DNA of 64,000 bases from an uncultured Desulfuromonas sp. GTDB lineage: Bacteria > Desulfobacterota > Desulfuromonadia > Desulfuromonadales > Desulfuromonadaceae. The position numbers and the translations under genes were made by a program. Numbering within the stretch: position 1 is the stretch's first letter; every line of letters begins with the position of its first letter. The stretch spans positions 1,188,001 to 1,252,000 of the forward strand of contig NZ_OY781461.1 in NCBI RefSeq assembly GCF_963676955.1, read 5' to 3'. Shown one piece after another: positions 43,355 to 52,422 of this stretch. The notes under the pieces were generated by a model. The model was not told where the DNA came from. It saw only the letters and a program-made list of their open reading frames with translations, and ran no database searches.

Positions 43355-44260
43355 CTAACCCTTCCCCCGCGTGCGCGTGGTTCCTGTCGCACAATTCTTT
43401 TCGATCCACTGGATCATCTTCCCGGCCACATCAATATCCGTCGCCGTCTCGATCCCTTCCAGGCCGGGCGAGGAGTTGACCTCCATGACCACCGGCCCGT
43501 GATTGGAGCGCAGGATATCAACGCCGGCGACATTGAGTCCCATGATCTTGGCGGCACGGACGGCGGTGGATCGCTCCTCCGGGGTGAGGCGGACGGTCAG
43601 CACGCTGCCGCCGCGGTGCAGGTTGGAGCGGAAATCGCCGGCTTTGCCTTTGCGCATCATGGCGGCGATGACGCGTTCGCCGACAACAAAGCAGCGGATA
43701 TCACACGAGTTGGCTTCTTTGACGAATTCCTGCACCAGGATGTTCTGCTTGAGACCGCGAAAGGCCTCGATGACACTTTCCGCGGCGTTCTGGGTTTCGG
43801 CGAGAACCACACCGACACCCTGAGTGCCTTCGAGCAGTTTGACCACCAGCGGTGCGCCACCGACCTGAGAAATGAGGTCGCCGGTAAACTTGGTGGAGTG
43901 GGCAAAACCGGTCACCGGCAGACCAACCCCTTTGCGGGCCAGTAGCTGCAGGGAGCGCAGCTTGTCACGTGAGCGGCTGATGGCCACCGACTCATTGACA
44001 CAGAACACGCCCATCATTTCAAACTGGCGGACAACGGCGGTGCCGTAAAAGGTGATGGAGGCACCGATGCGCGGGATGACCGCATCGAAATCAGTCAGCT
44101 CACGCCCCTTGTAATGGATGGTCGGGCGATGGGAAGCAATGACCATATAGCACAGCAGCGGGTCGATCACTTCCACGTCATGGCCACGTTCTTTGCACGC
44201 ATTGACCAATTGGCTGGTGGAATAAAGGGCGGGATTACGCGACAAAATACAAATTTTCAT
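43355..44260 (-). CDS. rimK: RimK-family ATP-grasp ligase
   Basis: A 301-residue ATP-grasp enzyme of the RimK type, which adds glutamate residues to ribosomal protein S6 (or ligates related substrates) with ATP. The N-terminal domain [15 protein letters not shown] is typical; the ATP-grasp core runs from about 105 to 285 with [18 protein letters not shown] and [11 protein letters not shown] carrying the metal ligands. Its ATG overlaps the end of the protease gene. Linkage to RimB-like and aspartoacylase-like genes recalls the rim regulons of pseudomonads. Confidence 0.92.
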   Translation of the reverse strand: MKICILSRNPALYSTSQLVNACKERGHDVEVIDPLLCYMVIASHRPTIHYKGRELTDFDAVIPRIGASITFYGTAVVRQFEMMGVFCVNESVAISRSRDKLRSLQLLARKGVGLPVTGFAHSTKFTGDLISQVGGAPLVVKLLEGTQGVGVVLAETQNAAESVIEAFRGLKQNILVQEFVKEANSCDIRCFVVGERVIAAMMRKGKAGDFRSNLHRGGSVLTVRLTPEERSTAVRAAKIMGLNVAGVDILRSNHGPVVMEVNSSPGLEGIETATDIDVAGKMIQWIEKNCATGTTRTRGKG

Positions 44261-44730
44261 TTTACTTCTCCCTGGGGATAAACAGTGTTCAGGGTCTCTT
44301 TATCAGGACGGTCAAAACAATACGATCGACTCGGGTCGACGATCAACTGGTCCATGGCCGTGCGCCCCAACAGCATGCGAAAGCGCATGGTTTCACGATT
44401 GGTCAGGGTGATTTCAATCGGCCACTCCTGGTCGCCGAGGCGCACGGGGGTTTCAATGACATAACGTTGTTCACGATGACCACCGGAATCAGAGACTGTC
44501 CGGCGGTCTTTAAGCGGCGCCTCACAGGTCAGTTCCGGTGTTTTAGTGCCTTGTAACGGGTGCAGGCGAAATCGAACCCAGCATTGATTGTCGCGGGTAA
44601 ACTCTTCGACAAAAAAAGTATGCAATGCCGAAGTGCGCGCTCCGGTGTCGACCTTGGCCTTAATCCACGAAATGTTGAGGTGTGGCAGGGATAGCCATTC
44701 GCGCCATCCAACGACCGTTTGTGTGTCCAT
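44257..44730 (-). CDS. RimB-like retropepsin-fold aspartic protease (ATP-dependent zinc protease family)
   Basis: A 157-residue protein with the single aspartic-protease motif DTGARTSAL at 28-36 and the later LLGRTAM strand. Members are usually labelled ATP-dependent zinc proteases, but the fold is retropepsin-like. In Pseudomonas the homologue RimB limits the poly-glutamate tail that RimK builds. Overlap with rimK (ATGA) and co-direction support that partnership here. The 46 bases before it separate it from the aspartoacylase-like gene. Confidence 0.85.
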   Translation of the reverse strand: MDTQTVVGWREWLSLPHLNISWIKAKVDTGARTSALHTFFVEEFTRDNQCWVRFRLHPLQGTKTPELTCEAPLKDRRTVSDSGGHREQRYVIETPVRLGDQEWPIEITLTNRETMRFRMLLGRTAMDQLIVDPSRSYCFDRPDKETLNTVYPQGEVK

Positions 44731-44776
44731 GGCCGCTCCTTAACGTAGAGGTTGATGTTTGTGCAAAATACTCAGG

Positions 44777-45802
44777 TTAATAAAAATCTTCCACCAGGGC
44801 TTGGAATGCCTCCATGGAATCGACAATCTGTTCTTCATCCCCATCGGGGGAGGCGACGTGAAACAAGGCGTCCCCCTGATAAACCAGGGGTAAATTCTGC
44901 AGCCCCATGATCACACCGCGGCGCTGGGCGACCACCGGCGTGCGTTTATTGTTGAGCGGGTTCTCAATATAGCCCATGGTATCGCCATCGCTGACCAGGT
45001 CGCCCAGTTCGCAGGTGCGGCGCAACAGACCGCTGATCGGTGCCCGCACCCAGAACGTGCGCCGCGAGATCAGGGACTCGGTTGTCGGCGCCTTGGGCCG
45101 AGCCGGCAGCATGTTGAGGTGGCGCATGGCCGAAACAATGCCGCGCACACCGAAACGGATCGACGGCTCGTCAAAGCGCAACGCTTCCCCGGCCTCATAG
45201 ACCAGAATCGGCACGCCCATCTCATGGACAGCCTGGCGTAGCGAATTATCACGCAGTCGTGAGTGAACGATGAGTGGAGCGCCAAAAGAGCGGGCAAACG
45301 CCAATTCGGCTTCATCTTCCCATTCACAGCGGATCTGCGGCAGGTTCTTGCGGTGGTTCGAGCCGCTGTGCAGGTCGATGCCATGGCTGCACTGGCTGAC
45401 AATCTGCTCAAGAAAACGGTGGGCCACCCGCGAGGCCAATGATCCCTCCTCAGAACCGGGGAATGAGCGATTCAGGTCGCGGCGATCCGGTAGATAGCGT
45501 GACCGGTTGAGAAAGCCGTACACATTGACCAGCGGGATAGCGATCAAGGTGCCGCGCAATGACTTCAGCAGTTTAAGATTGATCAGTCGGCGGACAATTT
45601 CCACTCCATTGATTTCGTCGCCGTGAATGGCGGCACTGACAAACAGCACCGGTCCGGGACGACGGCCGCGAAACACATGGACCGGCATGGCCAGTTCGGT
45701 GCGATCATAAAGGCGCGGCAATGGCAGAGAGATTAAACGGATTTCTCCAGGTTTAATCCGCTCACCGGCGATTTCGAGATCGGTCGATTTTGTCTCAGCC
45801 AT
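44777..45802 (-). CDS. Succinylglutamate desuccinylase/aspartoacylase-family metallo-amidohydrolase
   Basis: A 341-residue cytoplasmic protein with a carboxypeptidase-like zinc site: AAIHGDE (H60, E63) and GIDLHSGSNH (H145), with DRRDLNRSFPG as the substrate loop. The C-terminal part, from TFWVRAPISGLLRR, is a barrel-sandwich-like domain. It heads the operon with RimB- and RimK-like genes. Members hydrolyse N-acyl amino acids; this one may process an acylated or glutamylated product, which is a guess from context. Confidence 0.88.
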   Translation of the reverse strand: MAETKSTDLEIAGERIKPGEIRLISLPLPRLYDRTELAMPVHVFRGRRPGPVLFVSAAIHGDEINGVEIVRRLINLKLLKSLRGTLIAIPLVNVYGFLNRSRYLPDRRDLNRSFPGSEEGSLASRVAHRFLEQIVSQCSHGIDLHSGSNHRKNLPQIRCEWEDEAELAFARSFGAPLIVHSRLRDNSLRQAVHEMGVPILVYEAGEALRFDEPSIRFGVRGIVSAMRHLNMLPARPKAPTTESLISRRTFWVRAPISGLLRRTCELGDLVSDGDTMGYIENPLNNKRTPVVAQRRGVIMGLQNLPLVYQGDALFHVASPDGDEEQIVDSMEAFQALVEDFY

Positions 45803-46098
45803 TACTTAAATTCCCAAAAGGTTACACTGCACAGTGTCGCATCAGCGGCAGGGGAGAATACACCCCTGATGTGAAAAAGCAAGCGTATTTTTCCAGTAAT
45901 AACAAAGGGCTGCAAATTTTATTATTATTTTTTGAACTGATTGGAAATCAGGATGAATAAAAGAACCGGGACGTACTGAAGCTATTCTAACTCAAACTGG
46001 ACAGATAGGCTATCCCGGCGGGAAAATCAGGCTGACTTTACAGAGCCGGTCGCCTGGGTGTAGAACTAGGGGGCGTTCCCCAAAAAAGGATGATGACC
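45803..46098. other. Divergent intergenic region
   Basis: About 296 bases between the aspartoacylase-like gene and the AcoR-like regulator. Only a weak plus-strand promoter match is seen (TTGAAC, 16 bases, TGAATA near 45930-45957). No gene or repeat is evident. Confidence 0.35.
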
Positions 46099-48075
46099 AT
46101 GAGATGTGCACACGTCTGGCAACAGTTTATCGAAACGGGAAAACTCGACAAAGCTCTGGATAATGCTGACATCAGGCATTCCTGGCAGCGCTGCCGTGAG
46201 ATGGATGTCGATCCCTACGACGGCGTCAGCCATCAACTGCTGACGCCCGCACAAATCAGCGCCGTGCTGGACAGCCAAAAGATCTATATCTCTCTGGTGC
46301 GCCATTTTATGAACCAACTGTATGAATTCGTCAAAGGATCCGGTTTCATCGTGTTTCTGGCCAATCGGGACGGCTATATTCTCGAAGCGCTGGGCGATCC
46401 GGAGACATTCAAAGCCGCCGCTCAGGTCAATCTGATTCAGGGGGCCTGCTGGATTGAAGATGCCGGAGGGACCAACGGCATCGGCACCGCGCTGGCAACC
46501 GGGCGGCCGGTGCAGGTGTCCGGCTGCGAGCATTATTGTCAGAAACTGCACAGCTGGACCTGCTCCGCAGCACCACTTTATGACGAAAGTGGTAAGATCA
46601 GCGGCGCTTTGCAGATGTCCGGTCCGTGTGAAAAAACCCATCCGCATACGCTGGGGATGGTCGTGGCTGCGGCGGAAGCGATTCGTAAACAGTTGAGTGT
46701 CTGGCAGCGCAATGATGAACTGGTCCTGGCCAATGCCCAACTTCGTCATCTGTTTCAGACCATGTCCGACGGCGCTCTGGTCATTGATGCCGATGGTCGG
46801 GTGATCCAGATGAATCCCGTTGCCCGTAAAGTGTTTGGAAAAGAGCTGAGCGGTGAACAGCTCAATCGCATCATCACCCCTGTGGACAGTCAAGAAGTCA
46901 TCCGACCACACCAGTCGTACAAGGATCTCGATGTGGTTATGCAGACCGAGACCGAGGCGGTTGAGGCCCTGTTGACGATGAAACCGCTCAAAGATGACAA
47001 CAGCGAGCAGTCCGGAGCCGTGGTCTTCTTTAATCCGATCCGCAAAATGAAAAAATTGGTCAACCGTTTCGGCGGTGCCCAGGCGACCTTCCATTTTTCA
47101 GACATCATCGGTGAACATGACAGTTTGCAGGCAGCCATCCGCACGGCACGCAAAGCCGCGGATAATCTCAGCCATGTGCTGATTCTCGGTGAAAGCGGAA
47201 CCGGGAAAGAGCTGCTGGCCCAGGCGATTCATAATCACAGCATGCGCCGCAACGGCCCGTTTCTGGCGGTCAATTGTGCTGCCTTGCCGCGTGATCTGAT
47301 TGCCAGCGAGCTGTTTGGGTATACCTCGGGCGCGTTTACCGGGGCCAGCCCCAAAGGGCGGCCCGGCAAGTTTGAAATGGCCTCGGGCGGCACCTTGCTG
47401 CTTGATGAAATCGGCGACATGCCGTTGGACCAACAGGCGACGTTACTGCGCGTACTTCAGGATAAACAGGTCACCCGACTTGGCAGCGAACGGGTGATTC
47501 CCGTGGATGTGCGGGTTATCTGCGCGACCAACAAGGATCTGTTGGCTGCGGTGGGCAAAGGCCATTTTCGTCAGGATCTCTATTATCGGCTCAATGTCAC
47601 CCGCATTGATGTGCCCCCTTTGCGTGAGCGGGGCCATGACGTTGAGCTGTTGTTTAAATTTCTCCTCAAAAAGATCAGTCTGCGGCTGCACCAGGCCCGT
47701 CCCCATGTCGATGAGGCGGTTATCAATGCGTTGCTGCGTTATGCGTGGCCGGGCAACGTGCGTGAGCTGGAAAACGTGGTGGAAAGGATGATCCACGCCG
47801 TTGACGGTGAAACTCTCACCTGCGCGCATCTGCCCCAGGAAATTTGCGGCGATGGCACGGTTGCCGGAACACCACGCGGCAGCGCTGTCACGGGACAGGA
47901 TGTCCCCAGCCTTAAGAAGGCTGTTGGTGAACAGGAACGCCGGCTGCTGGTTGATCTGCTGCAGCGTTATCAGGGCAATATCAGTCTGATTGCCCGAGAG
48001 ATGGCTGTGTCACGCAATACCATCTACCGCAAAATGCATCACTACGACATCTCCCGGGACTACCGCTTCGATTGA
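46099..48075 (+). CDS. AcoR-like sigma-54 activator (GAF-PAS-AAA-HTH)
   Basis: A 658-residue enhancer-binding protein of the acetoin/alcohol regulator type. A GAF sensor is at about 75-190 (CEHYCQKLHSWTCSAAP), a PAS domain at about 215-310 (MSDGALVIDADGRVIQMNP), AAA+ with Walker A GESGTGKE at 364-371 and GAFTGA at 411-416, and a Fis-type helix-turn-helix at the end (ISLIAREMAVSRNTIYRKM). The start at 46099 has AAGGA eight bases upstream; the ATG at 46090 overlaps that site. The downstream gap holds a sigma-54 promoter for the aldehyde dehydrogenase operon, its likely target. Confidence 0.94.
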   Translation: MRCAHVWQQFIETGKLDKALDNADIRHSWQRCREMDVDPYDGVSHQLLTPAQISAVLDSQKIYISLVRHFMNQLYEFVKGSGFIVFLANRDGYILEALGDPETFKAAAQVNLIQGACWIEDAGGTNGIGTALATGRPVQVSGCEHYCQKLHSWTCSAAPLYDESGKISGALQMSGPCEKTHPHTLGMVVAAAEAIRKQLSVWQRNDELVLANAQLRHLFQTMSDGALVIDADGRVIQMNPVARKVFGKELSGEQLNRIITPVDSQEVIRPHQSYKDLDVVMQTETEAVEALLTMKPLKDDNSEQSGAVVFFNPIRKMKKLVNRFGGAQATFHFSDIIGEHDSLQAAIRTARKAADNLSHVLILGESGTGKELLAQAIHNHSMRRNGPFLAVNCAALPRDLIASELFGYTSGAFTGASPKGRPGKFEMASGGTLLLDEIGDMPLDQQATLLRVLQDKQVTRLGSERVIPVDVRVICATNKDLLAAVGKGHFRQDLYYRLNVTRIDVPPLRERGHDVELLFKFLLKKISLRLHQARPHVDEAVINALLRYAWPGNVRELENVVERMIHAVDGETLTCAHLPQEICGDGTVAGTPRGSAVTGQDVPSLKKAVGEQERRLLVDLLQRYQGNISLIAREMAVSRNTIYRKMHHYDISRDYRFD

Positions 48076-48192
48076 TCAGGGCCTGTCCGCGCTGGCCGTA
48101 TCTTGCGCTGTCCTTTTTTTGTGACACATGTTTCATTGCGAGAGCGTTTGTCCTCTGGATGGAACAATCGTTTGTCACACGGACCCACCACT
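48076..48192. other. Non-coding stretch with TGTGACA/TGTCACA half-sites
   Basis: TGTGACA near 48120 and its complement TGTCACA near 48172 form a loose inverted pair 45 bases apart, in the gap between the regulator and its presumed target promoter. Possible activator contacts. Confidence 0.3.
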
Positions 48193-48229
48193 AAAACCGT
48201 ATACTGCCGGTTTTTCCGTATACGGTTTT
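48193..48229. promoter_or_regulatory. 12-bp inverted repeat, probable enhancer of the aldehyde dehydrogenase operon (or terminator of the regulator)
   Basis: AAAACCGTATAC and GTATACGGTTTT are perfect inverted copies 13 bases apart, centred about 85 bases before the -24 element. The right arm ends in TTTT, so a terminator reading is possible too. Confidence 0.55.
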
Positions 48230-48292
48230 CCCCCTTAAAATCAAACGATTAGACATTTTGTCCCTCTTGTTTCCAGTGTCAACGGCGGATGC

Positions 48293-48308
48293 TGGCATAT
48301 CGGTTGCT
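48293..48308 (+). promoter_or_regulatory. Sigma-54 (-24/-12) promoter of the aldehyde dehydrogenase operon
   Basis: TGGCATATCGGTTGCT has GG and GC ten bases apart and only one mismatch to TGGCAC-N5-TTGC. The predicted start near 48319 leaves a leader of about 130 bases before the ATG at 48451. Confidence 0.75.
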
Positions 48309-48450
48309 ATTAGGCTTCTCATGCCCGCGTGTCAGGGGGCGTTTTCAATCAGTTCAATGATCTGTGTCACTTGTCGTCAAGGGGGCCACTGATTCAGGTG
48401 CTTGATTGAGCTCCCCAACGCACTCATTTTTTTATCAAAGGAGAGAGTCT

Positions 48451-49926
48451 ATGAAAAACCAACTTGATTCCCAGTACAAACTGTACATCAACGGTCAATG
48501 GGTGGATGCCAGTGACGGCAAAACCTTCGAAGCCCATTGCCCGGCCGATGGCACGTTGCTGGCCACCTGCGCCAATGCCACGAAGGAGGATGTCGATGCC
48601 GCCGTGGATGCGGCCTGGGGCGCTTATGATTCCTGGAAGGATGTCAGTGCCCAGGAGCGTGCCGGTTATCTGCTGAAGATCGCCGACCTCATTGATGCCA
48701 ATGCCGAGAAGCTGGCCATGGTGGAAACCCTCGATAACGGCAAACCGATTCGTGAAACGCGCAATGTCGACGTGCCGCTGGCCAGCGACCACTTCCGCTA
48801 CTTTGCCTCGGCCATCCGCACCCAGGAAGGTCAGGCGACCATGATCGACAAGGATACCATGAGCCTGATTCTGCGTGAGCCCATCGGTGTCGTCGCCCAG
48901 ATTATTCCGTGGAACTTTCCGTTCCTGATGGCGGCGTGGAAGATTGCTCCGGCCCTGGCTGCCGGCAACTGCGTCGTGATCAAGCCATCCTCCACCACCT
49001 CATTGAGTCTGCTGGAGCTGGCCAAACTGCTCGATCAGGTGCTGCCTCCCGGCGTGGTGAACGTCATTACCGGCAAAGGCTCAACCACCGGCAACTTTGT
49101 CCTTGAACACCCCGGGTTTACCAAGTTGGCGTTCACCGGTTCCACCGATATCGGTTACAACATCGCCGATGCCGCGGCCAAGAAGTTGATTCCGGCCACG
49201 CTGGAACTCGGCGGCAAATCCGCCAACATCTATTTTGACGACTGCCAGTGGGACAAAGCCATTGAAGGGACCCAGATCGGTATCCTGTTCAACCAGGGCC
49301 AGGTGTGCTGCGCCGGGTCACGGGTTTTTGTTCACGAAGCGATCTACGACAAATTCGTTGCCGACATGGCCACGGCGTTTGAAAAAGTCAAAGTCGGCCT
49401 GCCGTGGAACGACGACACCATGATGGGCTGCCAGATCGACGAAGGCCAGCTCAACCAGATTCTTTCCTATGTCGATGTCGGCAAGCAGGAAGGTGCGCGT
49501 CTGGTTACCGGCGGCGTCAAACTGACTGATGGTGAGTTGGGCAAAGGCTGCTTTATGGCCCCGACGCTGTTCGCCGATGTCGATAACTCCATGCGTATTG
49601 CCCAGGAAGAGATCTTTGGTCCGGTGGTGTGCGTGATCAAGTTCAAGGATGAAAAAGAAGTGATCGACATGGCCAACGACAGCGAGTTCGGTCTCGGCGG
49701 TGCGGTGTGGACGCGTGACATCAACCGCGCTCTGCGTGTCGCCCGCGGTGTGGAAACCGGCCGTATGTGGGTCAACACCTACAACCAACTGCCCGCCCAT
49801 GCCCCGTTCGGCGGCTACAAAAAATCGGGTATCGGCCGCGAGACCCACAAAATGATGCTCGAACACTACAGCCAGGCGAAAAATATCTTCATCAGCATGA
49901 GCGAAGAGAAAATCGGCTTGTATTAA
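48451..49926 (+). CDS. NAD-dependent aldehyde dehydrogenase
   Basis: A 490-residue aldehyde dehydrogenase oxidising aldehydes to acids with NAD(P). PWNFPF carries the active-site Asn (about 155), ELGGKSANI the general base Glu (about 252) and GQVCCAGSR the catalytic Cys (about 286). The start at 48451 is chosen by AAAGGAGAGAGTCT. Because it is induced from a sigma-54 promoter and followed by an Fe-alcohol dehydrogenase, the pair would oxidise ethanol or a similar alcohol via aldehyde to acid. Length and sequence fit the AcoD/ExaC-like group. Confidence 0.93.
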   Translation: MKNQLDSQYKLYINGQWVDASDGKTFEAHCPADGTLLATCANATKEDVDAAVDAAWGAYDSWKDVSAQERAGYLLKIADLIDANAEKLAMVETLDNGKPIRETRNVDVPLASDHFRYFASAIRTQEGQATMIDKDTMSLILREPIGVVAQIIPWNFPFLMAAWKIAPALAAGNCVVIKPSSTTSLSLLELAKLLDQVLPPGVVNVITGKGSTTGNFVLEHPGFTKLAFTGSTDIGYNIADAAAKKLIPATLELGGKSANIYFDDCQWDKAIEGTQIGILFNQGQVCCAGSRVFVHEAIYDKFVADMATAFEKVKVGLPWNDDTMMGCQIDEGQLNQILSYVDVGKQEGARLVTGGVKLTDGELGKGCFMAPTLFADVDNSMRIAQEEIFGPVVCVIKFKDEKEVIDMANDSEFGLGGAVWTRDINRALRVARGVETGRMWVNTYNQLPAHAPFGGYKKSGIGRETHKMMLEHYSQAKNIFISMSEEKIGLY

Positions 49927-50025
49927 TCATGTTTCACCGGTCTCTTCGCGATCTTTCGCGCAGGGACCGGTCAATCCCTGTTCCCCGTCGGCTGATTCGT
50001 CAACGATTCGGCAAGGAGAGAGACG

Positions 50026-50241
50026 ATGACGATTACCGCAGAGACCCTGGTTGAAGAGATCCTTGATCGTGATCCGCGGGCCGTGCGCTATTTCATTCTC
50101 AACAACGTTAAGCCGTTTACCTGTGGTGGCGCCTATCCTCAGCCGCTCGGCGACTTGTTGGCACGGTACAACGTAGAGGATGTCGAAGGCTTTATTGCCG
50201 GACTCAACGCATTCATCGACGCCGGAATGGAATCTTCATAA
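50026..50241 (+). CDS. Small DUF1858-like protein
   Basis: A 71-residue helical protein: TLVEEILDRDPRAVRYFILNNVKPFTCGG resembles DUF1858 / hybrid-cluster-associated disulfide domains but with one Cys only. GGAGAGAGACG precedes the ATG. It lies 99 bases after the aldehyde dehydrogenase and 45 before the alcohol dehydrogenase, so it is part of that operon. It may be a small redox or assembly partner; this is a guess. Confidence 0.75.
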   Translation: MTITAETLVEEILDRDPRAVRYFILNNVKPFTCGGAYPQPLGDLLARYNVEDVEGFIAGLNAFIDAGMESS

Positions 50242-50286
50242 ACATTGACGGCCCGCAACTTGAGTGACGGGCCATGGAGGAATACT

Positions 50287-51450
50287 ATGGCACTCGCAGA
50301 TCAAACGTACGGTTTTTTTATCCCGACCGTTTCCCTGATGGGGGTCGGTTGCGCTAAGGAAACCGGCGACCAGGCCAAAGCGCTTGGTGCATCCAAACTT
50401 CTTATTGTCACTGACGCCGGCATGAAAGCGTTAGGCGTCGCTGATACCATCAAAGGCTACGTCGAAGAGGCCGGACTGCAGGCGGTTATTTTTGCCGGCG
50501 CCGAACCCAACCCGACCGATACAAATGTCGCCGACGGTGTCGCCGCCTATCAGGAAAACCACTGTGACGGCATCATCACCCTGGGCGGCGGCAGTGCTCA
50601 CGACTGCGGCAAAGGGGTCGGCCTGGTGATCGGCAGTGGTGGTAACATTCGCGATTTTGAAGGACTCAACAAATCCACCCAGCCGATGCCGCCGTTTCTG
50701 GCCATCAACACCACCGCCGGTACCGCCTCGGAAATGACCCGTTTCTGCATCATTACCAATACCGACACCCATGTAAAAATGGCCATTGTCGACTGGCGCT
50801 GTACGCCGAATATCGCCATCAACGATCCGGTGTTGATGGTCGGCATGCCAGCGTCGCTGACCGCCGCCACCGGCATGGATGCCCTGACCCACGCGGTTGA
50901 GGCCTATGTCTCGACCATTGCCACACCGATCACCGACGCCTGCGCCATCAAGGCGATTGAGATCATCGCCGAGTCTCTGCGTCCGGCCGTGGCCAACGGC
51001 GAGAACATGCAGGCGCGCGACCAGATGGCCTATGCCGAATACCTTGCCGGCATGGCGTTCAATAACGCCAGCCTCGGTTACGTTCATGCCATGGCTCACC
51101 AGCTGGGTGGGTTCTACAACCTGCCGCATGGCGTGTGTAATGCGGTGCTGTTGCCGGTGGTGTGTGAGTTCAATGTCATCGCCAACGTTAAACGTTTTGC
51201 CGATATCGCCGTGGCATTGGGAGAAAACATTGAGGGCCTGTCCGATGTTGAAGCCGCGGAAGTGGCTATTGCCGCCATCCGCCGTCTGTCGGCCGATATC
51301 GGCATTCCGGCCGGACTCACCGAACTGAACGTTCAGGAAAAAGACCTGGAAACCATGGCTGGAAATGCCCAGAAAGATGCCTGCATGTTGACCAACCCCC
51401 GTAAGGCAACCTTGCAGCAAGTGGTCGAAATCTACAAAGCGGCCATGTAA
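50287..51450 (+). CDS. Iron-containing alcohol dehydrogenase (AdhB type)
   Basis: A 387-residue Fe-alcohol dehydrogenase close in pattern to Zymomonas AdhB and Desulfovibrio enzymes: LGGGSAHDCGKG cofactor loop, NTTAGTASEMTRF, and GMDALTHAVEAY, HAMAHQLGG and LPHGVCNA for the metal. The start at 50287 follows GGAGGAATACT; the frame to 50245 has no ribosome site. Third member of the sigma-54-controlled operon. It probably oxidises ethanol or another primary alcohol to aldehyde. Confidence 0.94.
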   Translation: MALADQTYGFFIPTVSLMGVGCAKETGDQAKALGASKLLIVTDAGMKALGVADTIKGYVEEAGLQAVIFAGAEPNPTDTNVADGVAAYQENHCDGIITLGGGSAHDCGKGVGLVIGSGGNIRDFEGLNKSTQPMPPFLAINTTAGTASEMTRFCIITNTDTHVKMAIVDWRCTPNIAINDPVLMVGMPASLTAATGMDALTHAVEAYVSTIATPITDACAIKAIEIIAESLRPAVANGENMQARDQMAYAEYLAGMAFNNASLGYVHAMAHQLGGFYNLPHGVCNAVLLPVVCEFNVIANVKRFADIAVALGENIEGLSDVEAAEVAIAAIRRLSADIGIPAGLTELNVQEKDLETMAGNAQKDACMLTNPRKATLQQVVEIYKAAM

Positions 51451-51510
51451 ATCATTGTAAGCCATTCGTCACGTGAATCTCTCCAATGTGCTCGTCGTCG
51501 TGACGGTGTC

Positions 51511-51546
51511 GCCACAGGAGCTCTGCCGCTCCTGTGGCGCTTTTTT
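51511..51546 (+). terminator. Terminator of the alcohol/aldehyde operon
   Basis: GCCACAGGAGC, loop TCTGCC, GCTCCTGTGGC, then GC and six T: a perfect 11-bp stem about 60 bases past the last stop. Confidence 0.9.
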
Positions 51547-51573
51547 CTTTCAGTACGCGTTTCTACAATATCT

Positions 51574-51592
51574 TCATGACGCTAAGTCATGA
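51574..51592. promoter_or_regulatory. Inverted repeat before the TetR gene, possible operator
   Basis: TCATGAC and GTCATGA are perfect inverted copies around GCTAA, 18 bases before the TetR ATG. This suits autoregulation. Confidence 0.45.
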
Positions 51593-51610
51593 CTTGCACA
51601 GGGAAAAGCT

Positions 51611-52300
51611 ATGGATCACCGCGCCAAAAAGAAAAAATTAAATAACTTCAAAGAGAAGGATGAAAAGGCTCCCGTACGGGCAACACGCACGCAGGCTGCC
51701 CGCATTCATCGCAAGTTTCCCCGACAGGTCCGGTCAAAAGCGATGGTCGAAGCGATTCTGAAAGCCGCCGCCGAAGTTTTCGCCGAGCTGGGCTACTCAC
51801 GCACAACCACCGACAAAATCGCCGAACGCGCCGGGGTTTCAGTGGGCTCTCTCTACCAATATTTCCCCAACAAGGGTGGTTTAATCGCAAGCCTTTACAA
51901 CGACCACCAGACCAAGGTTCACGCCGTGGCCCGCAACGCGATCCAGCGCTTTAGCGATCACTCCATCACATTGGAAGAGGTGCTGCGCCGCTACCTCAAC
52001 GAGCTGGATCAAGTTCACGAAGCCAACCCCACTGTAATCAAAGCCCTTGAGCGGGATGTGATTTGTGAATCCAAGGTCAACACCGGTGAAGACGAATTGG
52101 AGGAATTGGACCGTCTTGCCCGGCTGCTTGCCAAGCGTCCCGACGTACGTGACGGCGATCCCGCCGTTATCAGCGCAATCATGGAGCAAGCCATCGGCCA
52201 CCTCAGTCTCTGGGTATTGCACGACACACCCTCACACTTGAACCACGCGACGCTGAGGGAAGAGACGATCCAGCTTCTGCTGCGCTATTTGAAAAAGTAA
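51611..52300 (+). CDS. TetR/AcrR-family transcriptional regulator
   Basis: A 229-residue regulator with an extended basic N-terminus (RAKKKKLNNFKEKDEK) of about 35 residues before the helix-turn-helix (AAAEVFAELGYSRTTTDKIAERAGVSVGSLYQYFPNK, about 52-90). The rest is a TetR C-terminal domain with VIKALERDV and LGHLSLWVLHD-like stretches. GGGAAAAGCT precedes the ATG. The target is not evident; the convergent MFS gene is a possibility only by proximity. Confidence 0.9.
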   Translation: MDHRAKKKKLNNFKEKDEKAPVRATRTQAARIHRKFPRQVRSKAMVEAILKAAAEVFAELGYSRTTTDKIAERAGVSVGSLYQYFPNKGGLIASLYNDHQTKVHAVARNAIQRFSDHSITLEEVLRRYLNELDQVHEANPTVIKALERDVICESKVNTGEDELEELDRLARLLAKRPDVRDGDPAVISAIMEQAIGHLSLWVLHDTPSHLNHATLREETIQLLLRYLKK

Positions 52301-52422
52301 TGGGGACGGTTCTCCTGTGCCCCCATGACCGGTTATCTCCAGCGCGGCAAAGAGATTGTCCGACATTCTGCTCGTCAATGAGTGCTATCAGCAGGGCGTT
52401 TTGAGTCCCGTTTGAAGACTTA

